DNA of 41,803 nucleotides from an uncultured Collinsella sp. (lineage in GTDB: Bacteria; Actinomycetota; Coriobacteriia; Coriobacteriales; Coriobacteriaceae), in assembly GCA_900548265.1 (NCBI GenBank), contig URKG01000017.1:1-41803 (forward strand). The letters run 5' to 3'. Shown here piece by piece: positions 1-8,309 of this stretch (positions are counted from its first letter, which is position 1; the number at the start of each line of letters is the position of its first letter). Both the position numbers and the translations under genes were made by a program. The notes beneath the pieces are model-generated. The model did no database searches, was not told the DNA's origin, and saw nothing but the letters and a program-made list of their open reading frames with translations.

Positions 1-128
1 CTCATCCGGTTCCACCGGGCCGCGCGGCAAGGAGATATATTGCCAGACCGGAGGGCCCCCGCGGGCGGGAATCTGGCACTCCATATTTTGTACACAAATG
101 AATCAATCCTTCAGTTGTTCCGCTGAAG

Positions 129-596
129 TCATATCTGAAGCATCGGCTTCTGGTATTGGCGATGACCAGCTGGTTTGTAGGTGTTAAGGCATCGGTCATC
201 TCTGGAGCGCCACTTTACTCCAAAAGCATCAGCTATTTGTTTCCCGTCGGTAAAAGGCAGGTTTTGGCCGCCAGGCGTCCTTATATATAGAGAAGTTCGG
301 GTTCGAACCCGTGCCGCGGCAACAAAAAGCGACCAACCGGAGTCGATCGCTTTCTTTTCTATGCTGGAGCATCCAGAGGGTGCTTCCGAACTCGTTTTCT
401 CGCTGCCATTCATGCTTTCGAAGCATCTTTCGACCTTCGCAGTCTCATGTTTTGAGGATCTGCCGTGTTTATCACTGTTATTAATGAGTGTGTGGAAGTG
501 ATCCTCATACAAATTCATGCGATCCGCCAGAGAGCTGAGTAGCATCTTTCTGCAGCCCTCGTTGCCTATCCTCGCATCTCTCAGGTCTTCCGGCAA
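129..596 (-). pseudogene. Unrecognised open frame, possible remnant
   Basis: This minus-strand frame of about 155 codons has no family I recognise. Its first 50 or so residues look protein-like, with charged amphipathic segments. The later part reads straight through the tRNA T-arm-like repeat and its hairpin, which is unlikely for a functional protein. The only start is a TTG without a clear ribosome binding site, and a stop lies about 14 codons upstream. It is best explained as the tail of a broken gene fused by chance to repeat sequence, and it could be entirely non-coding. Confidence 0.25.
298..358. repeat. Orphan tRNA-associated repeat with hairpin
   Basis: A perfect palindrome, CGGGTTCGAACCCG, resembles a tRNA T-arm. 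It is followed by TGCCGCGGCAAC and a terminator-like hairpin (AAAGCGA pairing with TCGCTTT). The same block with a few changes lies at 1532-1590 beside tRNA-Lys, but no tRNA gene follows here. It looks like a stranded copy left by rearrangement or deletion. Confidence 0.6.
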
Positions 597-654
597 TTCA
601 CAAGCAGTCTTAGGGTCAATTTGTTTCTGCTTTCAGAGACTTGTTTGAGAGCTT

Positions 655-1452
655 TTAAAGACAGTTCAATACAATAAGTGAGACACCATAAAGCAGTGCA
701 AGATGTGCCGGATAGAAAATGTAGAAGAAATATTTCAGCTTCAGTCCTCGCTTGCCGTTATAAAGATTAATAAGCAACAACGAAATTATCGCGGCAGCAA
801 CATCAGGATTAAAAATATTAGCTGTAGTGAACTCAAATCCGCCGCCAATTATATGGCATGACGAAAGGAGCACTGCACATACTGCAGCAAAGAACATCTT
901 AGCTTTGCTGTCATGGAATAAATAGAATGCAGCCACAAGTAGAATGCCATACACACCGCCATCCAGCTTAGTGTATTCAGCTGCCAGTGCTGTCAAAACA
1001 ATCAGAGCAATTTCTGCAATGTGCCCCTTCCATTTTGAAAGACTTTGTATCTTTTCCAGAATAATCAAAAAGACCAAGGAAAGCAGGAGCTCATACATAA
1101 CATTTTGTTGCCGAAGGTCAAATAGCTGCCCGGTTTGAACGAAATCGTATATGGGCTCCGCAATGATTGCGAAGACAAGCATATTTCGCAGGTACTTCTT
1201 TATGTCATGAGTATGCAAAAATCCCTCAACTATCAAAAAGCAAAATAAGGGAAATGCAATTCTGCCAAGAACATGAAGCACATCCGCAGCCTCGCTTAGA
1301 ATCGCCCACTGTTCGTCTGATATCTGATTGTACGATGTGTGAGTCATGATTCCATTGGTCAGGACGATCCTGCTTACATGATCGAGAACCATCGAAATGG
1401 CCGCTATTATCTTTAATGTGCTGCCGCTAATTCCGTATCTATCTGTTTTCAT
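655..1452 (-). CDS. TraX family membrane protein
   Basis: This 265-residue protein is mostly hydrophobic, with about eight membrane-spanning segments. It matches the TraX family (PF05857), named after the F-plasmid pilin N-acetylase. Family signs are the early segment with MVLDHVSRI, the GRIAFPLFCFLIVEGF stretch near residues 63-78, and a KLDGGVYGILL segment near 162. Chromosomal TraX proteins are common in Firmicutes and Coriobacteriia and their substrates are generally unknown, so acetyl transfer to a surface molecule is only a family-based guess. The start follows a GAAAGGG ribosome binding site. The gene is clearly more AT-rich than its neighbours and starts 19 bases from a duplicated tRNA-Lys tail, which suggests horizontal transfer. 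Confidence 0.85.
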   Translation of the reverse strand: MKTDRYGISGSTLKIIAAISMVLDHVSRIVLTNGIMTHTSYNQISDEQWAILSEAADVLHVLGRIAFPLFCFLIVEGFLHTHDIKKYLRNMLVFAIIAEPIYDFVQTGQLFDLRQQNVMYELLLSLVFLIILEKIQSLSKWKGHIAEIALIVLTALAAEYTKLDGGVYGILLVAAFYLFHDSKAKMFFAAVCAVLLSSCHIIGGGFEFTTANIFNPDVAAAIISLLLINLYNGKRGLKLKYFFYIFYPAHLALLYGVSLIVLNCL

Positions 1453-1470
1453 TTCGTTTCCCTTTCTTTG

Positions 1471-1489
1471 GGTGGGCCGTCAGGGGTTC
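1471..1489 (-). repeat. Duplicated 3' end of tRNA-Lys
   Basis: Nineteen bases, beginning GGTGGGCCGTCAGGGG on the plus strand, are identical to the 3' end of the tRNA-Lys gene 128 bp to the right, including part of the CCA and the T-arm. Duplicated tRNA tails are classic attachment-site footprints of tRNA-targeting integrases. No integrase is visible nearby, so the cause is inferred. Confidence 0.7.
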
Positions 1490-1531
1490 AGCCTGCTCCG
1501 CAGGCGGCCGCTGCGGCGCTCCGCGCCCTTT

Positions 1532-1565
1532 CGGGTTCGAACCCGTGGCGCGGCAACAAAAAAGC
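1532..1565. repeat. T-arm-like palindrome repeat beside tRNA-Lys
   Basis: The palindrome CGGGTTCGAACCCG is followed by TGGCGCGGCAAC and an A-run. It nearly repeats the block at 298-331. It lies just past the tRNA-Lys terminator. The sequence to its left (1491-1530) is rich in short GC inverted repeats. Confidence 0.6.
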
Positions 1566-1590
1566 GGCCGGCATCCGCCAGTCGCTTTTC
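1555..1590 (-). terminator. Terminator of tRNA-Lys
   Basis: On the minus strand AAGCG-ACTGGC pairs with GCCGGC-CGCTT around a short loop, followed by a run of T. It lies directly downstream of the tRNA-Lys 3' end and fits a Rho-independent terminator. Confidence 0.75.
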
Positions 1591-1597
1591 TATTCTA

Positions 1598-1673
1598 TGG
1601 TGGGCCGTCAGGGGTTCGAACCCTGGACCTTGGGATTAAAAGTCCCCTGCTCTGCCAGCTGAGCTAACGGCCC
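1598..1673 (-). tRNA. tRNA-Lys(UUU)
   Basis: A full 76-nt cloverleaf includes an encoded CCA. The acceptor stem GGGCCGT pairs with ACGGCCC, the anticodon loop is CTTTTAA (anticodon UUU), and the T-loop is TTCGAAC. The first anticodon-stem pair appears to be a G-A mismatch. A promoter lies just upstream and a terminator just downstream. The 3' end is duplicated 128 bp away. Confidence 0.95.
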
Positions 1674-1682
1674 GCGGGTGGC

Positions 1683-1711
1683 ATTGTACCACGGTCTGGG
1701 ACTATTCCCAA
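1683..1711 (-). promoter_or_regulatory. Promoter of tRNA-Lys
   Basis: On the minus strand TTGGGA and TACAAT are separated by 17 bases, and the -10 box ends 9 bases before the tRNA. The -35 box lies at the very end of the aminopeptidase gene, so the two transcription units are packed together. Confidence 0.6.
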
Positions 1712-2982
1712 CTCCATTGGCCGTTCTGGAAAATCACAACTTCACGTCCATCAGGCGTAATGCCCGTAATATCGATGTCGTCCGTGCCGATCATAAAATC
1801 GACGTGTGTGCTCGAGACGTTAACGCCATGCTCCAGGAGCTCCTCCTTGGACATGTCATACCCACCCTCGATGCATTCGGGGAAACCGACACCTAGCGCG
1901 AGATGGCAGCTAGCATTCTCGTCATAGAGCGTATCGTAGAACAGAACACCACTTTCGCGGATCGGCGTGTTCTTGGAAATGAGCGCGACCTCTCCCAGGT
2001 GAGCAGCGCCCTCGTCAGTATCGATGATACTTGCGAGCGTTGCCTTGCCCACGCGGGCGTCGTAGTCCACCACGCGGCCGCCCTCGAACTTAATCCAAAA
2101 ATCTTCGACCTTATTGCCGTGATGGATGAGCGGCATGGCCGAGTACACGATACCGTCGGCGCGCATGCGATCGGGCGAAGTGAAGACTTCCTCGGTGGGA
2201 ATGTTGGGGAAGAAGGGGTGCCCATCGGGCGTCTTGCCCTTGCCGCCGGCCCACTCGTGACCTTTCGTCATGCCAATCGTCAGATCGGTTCCATTTGCCG
2301 CGTTGTAATGCAGGTAGTCGAAACGATTGTCGTTCAGGAAACGCAGGTTCTTTTCGAATGCGGCGTCATGGAGTTCCCAGTCGCTCTCTGGGTCCTGGCC
2401 ATCGGCGCGCGCGGTGTGCAGAATCGCATTCCACAGCTTATAGATTGCAACCTCATCGGCGTCTCCTGGGAACACCTCGTGCGCCCAAGCCACGACCGGA
2501 GCGCCGGCGATGCACCACGGATTGATGTTGTAATCCAGTCCACGGCGGAAAACTTTGCACTGCGTATTCCTCGCCTTTGATGCCGCGGCCGGCTTGGCTG
2601 GATCGATGCCCTTGAGGGCCGCAGGATCCGCACCCTCGATAAAGACAAAGCAGGCACCATCCTGGGCCAAGGAATCCAGCTGCATGCGCTTCCACTCGGG
2701 CGTCTGCTCAAAATAGCTTTTCTCGACATGCTCGTACGTGAGCCTCGTCACGGCATCATCGGCCCAAATGACCGTCACGTGGCCGGCGCCGGCAGCATAG
2801 GCCTCCGCGACCACCACGCGCGCAAACGGCGCGCACTCGACCGGAGACTGAACGACGACCTCCTGGCCGGGCTTGACGTTTACGCCCTTGCGGACGACCA
2901 GACGCGCGTAGTTTTTAATCTTGGGCTCCAGGGCCTTCATGCCCTCCAGAGCCTCTTCGACCGTCAGGGCAGCTCGAATCAT
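1702..2982 (-). CDS. M29 family aminopeptidase (AmpS/PepS type)
   Basis: This protein of about 426 residues belongs to the thermophilic-type metallo-aminopeptidase family M29, cytoplasmic enzymes that remove N-terminal residues from peptides using two metal ions. Family marks are the VVRKGVNVKPGQEVVV start, PTEEVFTSPD near residue 270 with the metal-binding glutamates, an LGEVALISKNTPI stretch, FYDTLYDENASCHLALG near residue 355 with the catalytic Tyr and ligand His, and THVDFMIG near residue 395. An ATG four codons earlier exists, but the internal ATG is preceded at the right distance by TGGAG, so I chose it. It probably acts in general peptide turnover. The gene stands alone, and the tRNA-Lys promoter overlaps its 3' end. 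Confidence 0.9.
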   Translation of the reverse strand: MIRAALTVEEALEGMKALEPKIKNYARLVVRKGVNVKPGQEVVVQSPVECAPFARVVVAEAYAAGAGHVTVIWADDAVTRLTYEHVEKSYFEQTPEWKRMQLDSLAQDGACFVFIEGADPAALKGIDPAKPAAASKARNTQCKVFRRGLDYNINPWCIAGAPVVAWAHEVFPGDADEVAIYKLWNAILHTARADGQDPESDWELHDAAFEKNLRFLNDNRFDYLHYNAANGTDLTIGMTKGHEWAGGKGKTPDGHPFFPNIPTEEVFTSPDRMRADGIVYSAMPLIHHGNKVEDFWIKFEGGRVVDYDARVGKATLASIIDTDEGAAHLGEVALISKNTPIRESGVLFYDTLYDENASCHLALGVGFPECIEGGYDMSKEELLEHGVNVSSTHVDFMIGTDDIDITGITPDGREVVIFQNGQWSWE

Positions 2983-3010
2983 GTGCCACTCCATCTATCT
3001 ATAGAACAGT

Positions 3011-3041
3011 AAAAAGGCGCGCCGCAAAAACGACGCGCCTT
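3011..3041 (-). terminator. Terminator of purC operon
   Basis: AAGGCGCG pairs with CGCGCCTT across a 12-base loop, and the minus-strand side continues into a T run. It lies just downstream of the two-TM protein gene and ends the purC transcription unit. Confidence 0.7.
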
Positions 3042-3071
3042 ATATCTTAGCGATAAGTATGTATGCAAACG

Positions 3072-3647
3072 CTACTTCTTCTTGGAGTCCTTCTTGTCCT
3101 CCTCGGCAGCCGCGCGCTCAATAAGAGCGTTGAGCTTGTTCTCGGACATGCCCTCGGCCTGCGCGCGGTACATGTTGCGCAAGGGACGAATACGAGCGAA
3201 GTCGTAGATAAAGTCACCTAGGATGATGACATAGGACAAAACGATGCCGACCATCTGGACAGGGCTGGACACCATGCCAGCGGGAGCGAAGTACAGCGAG
3301 GCCCAAATTGCCACGACGAGCACCATGCCAATGGCGAGCACAATCCACCAGATGCGACGGCGCTTGGTGTAGTCCTCGTCCTGCTTGAGGAGGATATTCG
3401 ACACCGTATAGATGCGGTCCTCCTTGGCGCGCTGCTTGGCCTTGCGGGCGCGCTTCTCCTCTTTAGAGAGGCCCTCGAGGTTCTCGCCCTTCTCGAGCTC
3501 TTTGCGGCGTGCCTTAGACGAAGCCGGCACGACGCGAACGGAGCTCGCTGCTTGACGGGCGGGCTTAGCAGATGCGGCAGACTTGCGCGCAACCCCGGTA
3601 ACTTCGTGGGATTGCGTGCGCTTGTTCGTGGCGCTACGGGTACTCAC
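3072..3647 (-). CDS. Conserved basic two-TM membrane protein
   Basis: This 191-residue protein has a charged, Lys/Arg/Glu/Ala-rich N-terminal half (residues 1-95) with coiled-coil character around ELEKGENLEGLSKEEKRARK. Two membrane helices follow, near 99-121 and 130-148, and the tail is charged and lysine-rich. The layout recalls small actinobacterial membrane proteins such as DUF3043, but I cannot assign the family firmly. The start is GTG directly after the purC stop, with AAGGAG inside the end of purC, so the two genes are translationally coupled. The link with purine synthesis may be only transcriptional. Function is unknown. Confidence 0.75.
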   Translation of the reverse strand: MSTRSATNKRTQSHEVTGVARKSAASAKPARQAASSVRVVPASSKARRKELEKGENLEGLSKEEKRARKAKQRAKEDRIYTVSNILLKQDEDYTKRRRIWWIVLAIGMVLVVAIWASLYFAPAGMVSSPVQMVGIVLSYVIILGDFIYDFARIRPLRNMYRAQAEGMSENKLNALIERAAAEEDKKDSKKK

Positions 3648-4535
3648 TTATGCGTTCTCCTTCATGCTTGTGAACTGGGAGCCCGTGATGATCTGGAAGG
3701 CCTCGCGATAGCGCTCGGACGTGCCATCGATGACCTCGGCGGGCAGGTGCGGGGTCTCCCCCGTCATATCCCAGTTGGCCTTGAGCCAATTGCGGACGAA
3801 TTGCTTGTCGTAGCTAGGCTGGATCTTGCCCTCCTCGTAGCTGGCAGCAGGCCAGAAACGGCTGGAGTCGGGCGTGAGGCACTCGTCGATCAGCGTGACC
3901 TTGCCATCAATGACACCAAACTCGAACTTGGTGTCGGCAATGATGATGCCACGGGTAGCGGCGTACTCGGCAGCGGCCTTGTAGATCTTGAGGGAAAGGT
4001 CACGAATCTGCGTGGCGATGTCCTCGCCCACGATCTCGCAGCAACGCTCGAACGAGATGTTCTCGTCGTGGTCACCGATCTCGGCCTTCGTGGACGGCGT
4101 GAACAGCGGCTCAGGAAGCTTGGAAGCCTCGGTCAGGCCCTCAGGCAGCTGGATGCCGCAGACGGTGCCGTTCTCGTCGTAGGTCTTCTTGCCCGAACCG
4201 GTCAGATAGCCGCGGACGATACACTCGATAGGAATCGTCTGGGCCTTCTTAACCAGCATGGCGCGGCCAGCGAGGTAGTCACGATACTCAGCAAACTCCT
4301 CGGGGAAATCCGCCGAGTCGATGGAAACGAGATGGTTGGGGACGATGTCGGCAAACTTATCGAACCAGAATGCCGAGATGCGATTGAGTACCTCTCCCTT
4401 AAACGGAATCTCGTCGGGAAGAATGAAGTCGAACGCAGAAATGCGGTCGGTGGCGACCATCAGCAGGTTTTCACCGACATCGTAAATATCACGAACCTTG
4501 CCACGGGAATCCGGACGACGCTCCATCGTTGTCAC
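3648..4535 (-). CDS. purC: SAICAR synthetase
   Basis: Phosphoribosylaminoimidazole-succinocarboxamide synthase joins aspartate to CAIR using ATP in the purine pathway. The long (type I) form of about 295 residues is shown by RGKVRDIYDVGENLLMVATD near the start, SAFDFILPDEIPFKG, IECIVRGYLTGSGKKTY, KFEFGVIDG and LIDECLTPDSSRFW. A GTG three codons upstream overlaps the ribosome binding site, so the GTG eight bases after AAGGAG is the likelier start; an ATG three codons further in is also possible. It is followed without a gap by the two-TM protein gene. It stands apart from other purine genes except purB, 4 kb away. Confidence 0.93.
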   Translation of the reverse strand: MTTMERRPDSRGKVRDIYDVGENLLMVATDRISAFDFILPDEIPFKGEVLNRISAFWFDKFADIVPNHLVSIDSADFPEEFAEYRDYLAGRAMLVKKAQTIPIECIVRGYLTGSGKKTYDENGTVCGIQLPEGLTEASKLPEPLFTPSTKAEIGDHDENISFERCCEIVGEDIATQIRDLSLKIYKAAAEYAATRGIIIADTKFEFGVIDGKVTLIDECLTPDSSRFWPAASYEEGKIQPSYDKQFVRNWLKANWDMTGETPHLPAEVIDGTSERYREAFQIITGSQFTSMKENA

Positions 4536-4566
4536 GTGAGTCACTCCTTACCTAAATACGACAGAA

Positions 4567-4586
4567 ATGCGGGTTCTTTCCCGCAT
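4567..4586 (-). terminator. Weak terminator-like hairpin after kinase gene
   Basis: ATGCGGG pairs with CCCGCAT around a 6-base loop, just downstream of the histidine kinase gene. The minus-strand tail is only moderately T-rich, so termination is uncertain. Confidence 0.4.
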
Positions 4587-4644
4587 GTTTTCGCAAACTC
4601 GGAGCGGCAGGGACGCGGCCCCTCCTTCACCGAATAGCGAAAAG

Positions 4645-6210
4645 CTAGTGCTCCATTGTAGTAGATGCCGCGTCTGCCGTGTGCTCGCGGGGCAGATGAA
4701 TTGTAAAAGTCGTACCATTTCCAAGCTCCGACTCCACGGATATGTAGCCATGGTGACGCTCGACGATCTGCTTGGTCACGGCGAGGCCAACGCCCAGGCC
4801 GCCAGCTTCGCGGGCGCGGCTGGCATCGGCGCGCCAAAACCGCCCGAAGATGCGCGACAAATCGTCCTTGGCAATACCGATGCCGGTATCAGAAACGGCA
4901 ATGCTGACGTGCTTGCGGTCACTGAGCACCGACACCACGACCCAACCGCCCTCGGGGGTGTAGCGCATGGCGTTGCTCATGAGGTTGATAACACATTGCG
5001 TGATCATGTCGGGATCGGCTTCGACGACATCGTCGTGACCCTGGGTCTCGTCCGCAAAGCGTAGGCGCAGATCGCGGTCGACAAACAGGCGCTCCTGGGC
5101 ATTGACGATGGAACGCACGAAAGGAACCATGTCCACCGGCTCAAGGTTGAGCGGAGCCGTGCTGTTTTCCATGCGCGACAGGTCGAGCATCTGCTGCACC
5201 AGACGAGCCAGGCGACGCGTCTCGGAAGCAACGGTTTCCAAATGCTCATCGTCGGTGGGATACACGCCATCCTGCATGGCCTCGACCGTTGCGAGCATGG
5301 CCATAAGCGGCGTGCGAAGCTCGTGTGCAACGTCTGAGGTCAGGCGCTTCTCGTGTTTCATATCCTTCTCGAGCGAAGTGGCCATCTCATCGAAGGTCTC
5401 ACCCAGCTGATCGATCTCGTCATCACCGCGCAGTCCCGTGCGAGCCGACAGGTCGCCGTCACGGATTTGCTTTGCGGTACTGGTGATGCGATGAATCGGC
5501 TTGGTGAGCATGCGCGACACGAGCGATCCGATAACGACCGAAATGCAGATTGCAACAACCGCGGCGAGGGCCATGGCGTTAAAGGTCTTCTCCCTAAACG
5601 CAGAGTCCGCCTTGGTGAGCAGAGCGTCGGAGCCGATGGCCCACAGCTTTACCTGTCCGACATGCTCGCCGGAAGACGTTACAATCTCGACGTTAGCAAC
5701 GCTATCGGAGTCGGTTGGAGCAGACGAGACCGGGCTATGCGATGCCCTCTTGCCGCTCGTGTCGTCGGTCGTAGCCTGGTTTTCGCGTACATCGGCGGTG
5801 GCGCTTGCCGAGGGCCAGGAATCGTCATAAACGATCACGCCCTTTTTATTGACGACCTGCATGCCCAGATCGTCGGAAACCAAACTCGACGTTGCGACCG
5901 TGCGCAGTTCTCCCGCGGTCCAAGAGCCGTTTTCCTCATATGAGGTTGCCAACTTCTCGGCAGCGGAATTTGCGATTTCGACGATATTGGAGCGTGTGTA
6001 ATCCGAAAAGACCGTGCCCCACACAACAGAGACAACGCCCACCAGCACCAATACCGTCATGAGCGATGTCAGAGCAAAAGCAAGTGCCATGCGCGAGGGA
6101 TAGCTCATCGTTGGCCGTGAATCGGAACGAGGCGTGTTCCAACTAGCCTTGGAACCCGCCTCGCTCTCCTGCTTGTGCTTTTGTCCGATTTCAAAGCGCG
6201 CAGGTGTCAT
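4645..6210 (-). CDS. Sensor histidine kinase
   Basis: This 521-residue membrane kinase is the partner of the response regulator just upstream. TM helix 1 lies near residues 41-67, an extracytoplasmic sensor near 68-210, TM helix 2 near 211-232, then HAMP (233-285). HisKA has phospho-accepting His296 in SDVAHELRTP. The HATPase domain has an N-box (QCVINLMSNAMRYTP), DTGIGI, FGRFWRAD and GLGVGLAV. The sensor has a Ser/Thr/Asp-rich stretch near 130-170 and no family I recognise, so the stimulus is unknown. The start lies 11 bases after the regulator stop. The domain set is like BaeS/ResE-type envelope or redox kinases. Confidence 0.93.
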   Translation of the reverse strand: MTPARFEIGQKHKQESEAGSKASWNTPRSDSRPTMSYPSRMALAFALTSLMTVLVLVGVVSVVWGTVFSDYTRSNIVEIANSAAEKLATSYEENGSWTAGELRTVATSSLVSDDLGMQVVNKKGVIVYDDSWPSASATADVRENQATTDDTSGKRASHSPVSSAPTDSDSVANVEIVTSSGEHVGQVKLWAIGSDALLTKADSAFREKTFNAMALAAVVAICISVVIGSLVSRMLTKPIHRITSTAKQIRDGDLSARTGLRGDDEIDQLGETFDEMATSLEKDMKHEKRLTSDVAHELRTPLMAMLATVEAMQDGVYPTDDEHLETVASETRRLARLVQQMLDLSRMENSTAPLNLEPVDMVPFVRSIVNAQERLFVDRDLRLRFADETQGHDDVVEADPDMITQCVINLMSNAMRYTPEGGWVVVSVLSDRKHVSIAVSDTGIGIAKDDLSRIFGRFWRADASRAREAGGLGVGLAVTKQIVERHHGYISVESELGNGTTFTIHLPREHTADAASTTMEH

Positions 6211-6221
6211 ATGTGATTTCC

Positions 6222-6944
6222 CTATTTCTCGTCCGACTTATCGGTCTTGGCCGGAGCCTCGAAGCGATAGCCGACACCATGGACGGTGTAGAGCCACTTG
6301 GGCTTCTTGGGATCATCGCCCAGCTTGGCGCGAAGATTCTTCACGTGGCTATCGATGGTGCGCTCATAGCCCTCAAAGTCATACCCGAGCACTTTCTCGA
6401 CCAGCTCCATGCGGTTATACACACGGCCGGGATGGCGGGCAAGCGTGGTGAGCAGCTTAAACTCGGAAGCCGTCAGATCGACTTCCTTGCCCTCGACCAA
6501 GATCTTGTGGCCCGAGATATCGATGACCAGATCGCCGAAGTCGAGTACCTCGACGGCGGGCTCGTCGGCCTGATGGGCACGGCGGAACAGAGCGCGAACG
6601 CGGGCGACGAGCTCGCGCGGCGAGAACGGCTTAATCAGATAGTCGTCGGCGCCGAGCTCAAGACCGATAATACGGTCCTCGATCTCGCCCTTAGCCGTCA
6701 GCATGATGATGGGGACATCCGAGGTATCGCGAATGGTGCGGCAAACGCGCTCGCCGGGGATCTTGGGGAGCATAAGGTCGAGCACGACCAGGTCGAACTG
6801 ATGCTTCTCGAACTCCTCGATCGCGGACTGGCCGTCGCCGACGCCCACAACCCAGTAGCCTTCGCGCTCGAGATAGGCAGCGACGGCGTCACGGATTGCC
6901 TTCTCATCCTCGACCAGCAGAATCTTTTTTGCATCTGAAGCCAT
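6222..6944 (-). CDS. OmpR/PhoB-type response regulator
   Basis: This DNA-binding response regulator has about 240 residues. The receiver domain has the acidic pair in LLVEDE, phospho-acceptor Asp56 in VVLDLMLP, the switch Thr in MLTAKG and the conserved Lys in YLIKPFSP. It is followed by a winged-helix output domain with LTASEFKLL and the wing segment HGVGYRFE. The ATG chosen lies 7 bases after AGGGGGG; a longer frame of seven extra codons lacks such a site. It is co-transcribed with the kinase downstream. Its targets cannot be told from the sequence. Confidence 0.93.
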   Translation of the reverse strand: MASDAKKILLVEDEKAIRDAVAAYLEREGYWVVGVGDGQSAIEEFEKHQFDLVVLDLMLPKIPGERVCRTIRDTSDVPIIMLTAKGEIEDRIIGLELGADDYLIKPFSPRELVARVRALFRRAHQADEPAVEVLDFGDLVIDISGHKILVEGKEVDLTASEFKLLTTLARHPGRVYNRMELVEKVLGYDFEGYERTIDSHVKNLRAKLGDDPKKPKWLYTVHGVGYRFEAPAKTDKSDEK

Positions 6945-6999
6945 AACACGGCCCCCCTGTCTCAATTAGCTAAGAACAAGCCCATTTTAACGCACCTGA

Positions 7000-7038
7000 G
7001 CCCGCCAGATGCCGCTATGACGCGGCAGCTCGGCGGGC
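7000..7038. repeat. Inverted repeat upstream of response regulator
   Basis: GCCCGCC then GCCGC pair with GCGGC then GGCGGGC, with a small internal loop and a TATGAC apex. There is no T run, so it is not a classic terminator. It lies between the lipoprotein 3' end and the regulator start and might be an operator or a structured RNA element. Confidence 0.5.
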
Positions 7039-7097
7039 GGTACTCACAATTACAACGCGTTTATTCCCCTGTTGGCGCCTTTTTAACCCCTCTAAGC

Positions 7098-8309
7098 TTA
7101 AAGAGAGAATAGGCGTGCAGTGACCGTCTCTGGTATACCCTGGCTGTTGCGCACCGTGGCGTACGTAAGGAATGAGTCCGATTTTCCCGCCGTAGCTGGA
7201 TAATCGCCATACTCCAAAGCGCGGTCGGGCGACAGCAGCGAGCCATAGGTCTTGGCAGAGGTGTCGATCAGGAAATGCGACGCCTGTACCTTAACAAGGT
7301 ATTTATTCTTCTTGCCAGCCGCACATGCGAGCGGCTCGCGTGACAGGAAGAGGTACGGCCCTCCCTCATTACCGATATACGTGCCCATATTGCCCAGGCT
7401 GCCCACGCCACTATAGGCCGCCTCGATAGAAAACACGAAGGTATCGCCCATATATACGGCCTCGAAAGGCGAAACTGACGAAGGAAGGACCAACTGGGCA
7501 CGCTTGGTGTTGTTGCCGTCGGTCAGATCGATTGCCGTTATGCCGTAGTAGACGCCCTCGTCGTTGCGGACACGCGGCGAGATGGTCAAAATGCCGTCGC
7601 TCGCGCGCGGGGCCGATGCAAAGCGGCCCGTCGATTTCCAAATTGTCTCGGCCTTGGATTCATCAAGCGAGCGACGATAGCAAAACGAATCGCTACTCGT
7701 TTTATTGCCACCTGCCGAGGGCATTTTATACCAGATGACTGATGACCCGAACGCCGTAAACAGCGGCGGATCATAGTCCTTGCCACCTCGATCGAGCTCA
7801 ACCACGTCGCCAGAGAGCGAAGCGCCCGACAGATTTTGACCGTAGAGCTTCCACGATGAATTGGCAAAGTTCATCTCAACCCACGCGAATACGCTGTCGC
7901 CGGCACGGACATCGTAGAATGCATATCCCGTGCCCTCGATAGGATCCTCGATTAATGTGGTAAGCGAGCCATCGCCCAGGTTGAGCACACCGAGTGTGTT
8001 GGCGTGCAGTGCCGATGCGGGCGCCATCATCGCCGCGGCGTAATCGCCGTCGCAGTAGTACAGCAGCGTACCCAGAGGCAGCGTCCATGACGCCGCCGGC
8101 TCAAGATCGATGTCGACTGCCTCGTACTCATCCGTAATCGAGATGATTTTGGAATCATCCTTGATAACCTGCGGCTCGCCGGCGGCATCATCGCTGGTGC
8201 CCGTTTTTTTCGAGCATCCGGCAAGCACCGTGGCAGCGCCCGCGGCAGCCCCACCGAGTACAAAGCCGCGACGCGATATTCCGTTCTTGATGTGATCGGC
8301 GATACCCAT
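7098..8309 (-). CDS. Tat-exported lipoprotein, likely beta-propeller
   Basis: This 403-residue protein has a twin-arginine signal (SRRGFVLGG, residues 12-20) and a lipobox LAGC near residue 32. It is therefore predicted to be exported folded and tethered to the outer face of the membrane. The mature part is rich in beta-type segments with repeated aromatic and glycine turns, resembling a TolB/YncE-like propeller, but no family motif is certain. The start overlaps the stop of the TSCPD gene by one base (TAATG), so translation is coupled. A role in sensing or binding at the surface is a guess, and the ligand is unknown. Confidence 0.75.
   Translation of the reverse strand: MGIADHIKNGISRRGFVLGGAAAGAATVLAGCSKKTGTSDDAAGEPQVIKDDSKIISITDEYEAVDIDLEPAASWTLPLGTLLYYCDGDYAAAMMAPASALHANTLGVLNLGDGSLTTLIEDPIEGTGYAFYDVRAGDSVFAWVEMNFANSSWKLYGQNLSGASLSGDVVELDRGGKDYDPPLFTAFGSSVIWYKMPSAGGNKTSSDSFCYRRSLDESKAETIWKSTGRFASAPRASDGILTISPRVRNDEGVYYGITAIDLTDGNNTKRAQLVLPSSVSPFEAVYMGDTFVFSIEAAYSGVGSLGNMGTYIGNEGGPYLFLSREPLACAAGKKNKYLVKVQASHFLIDTSAKTYGSLLSPDRALEYGDYPATAGKSDSFLTYATVRNSQGIPETVTARLFSL

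Larger units (their letters stand above)
1..654. other. Gene-poor left edge
   Basis: I recognise no intact gene here. The first 128 bases hold short inverted repeats and possibly the end of an open frame that runs off the window. The rest holds a degraded-looking frame on the minus strand and a tRNA-terminator type repeat, both listed separately. With the AT-rich traX gene next door, the stretch reads like debris of a mobile element, which is inference. Confidence 0.4.

Noticed and set aside
1397..1662. Plus-strand open frames over tRNA-Lys and its repeats
   Set aside because: They translate the tRNA, its terminator and the duplicated tail, and have no ribosome binding site. This is a common false call.
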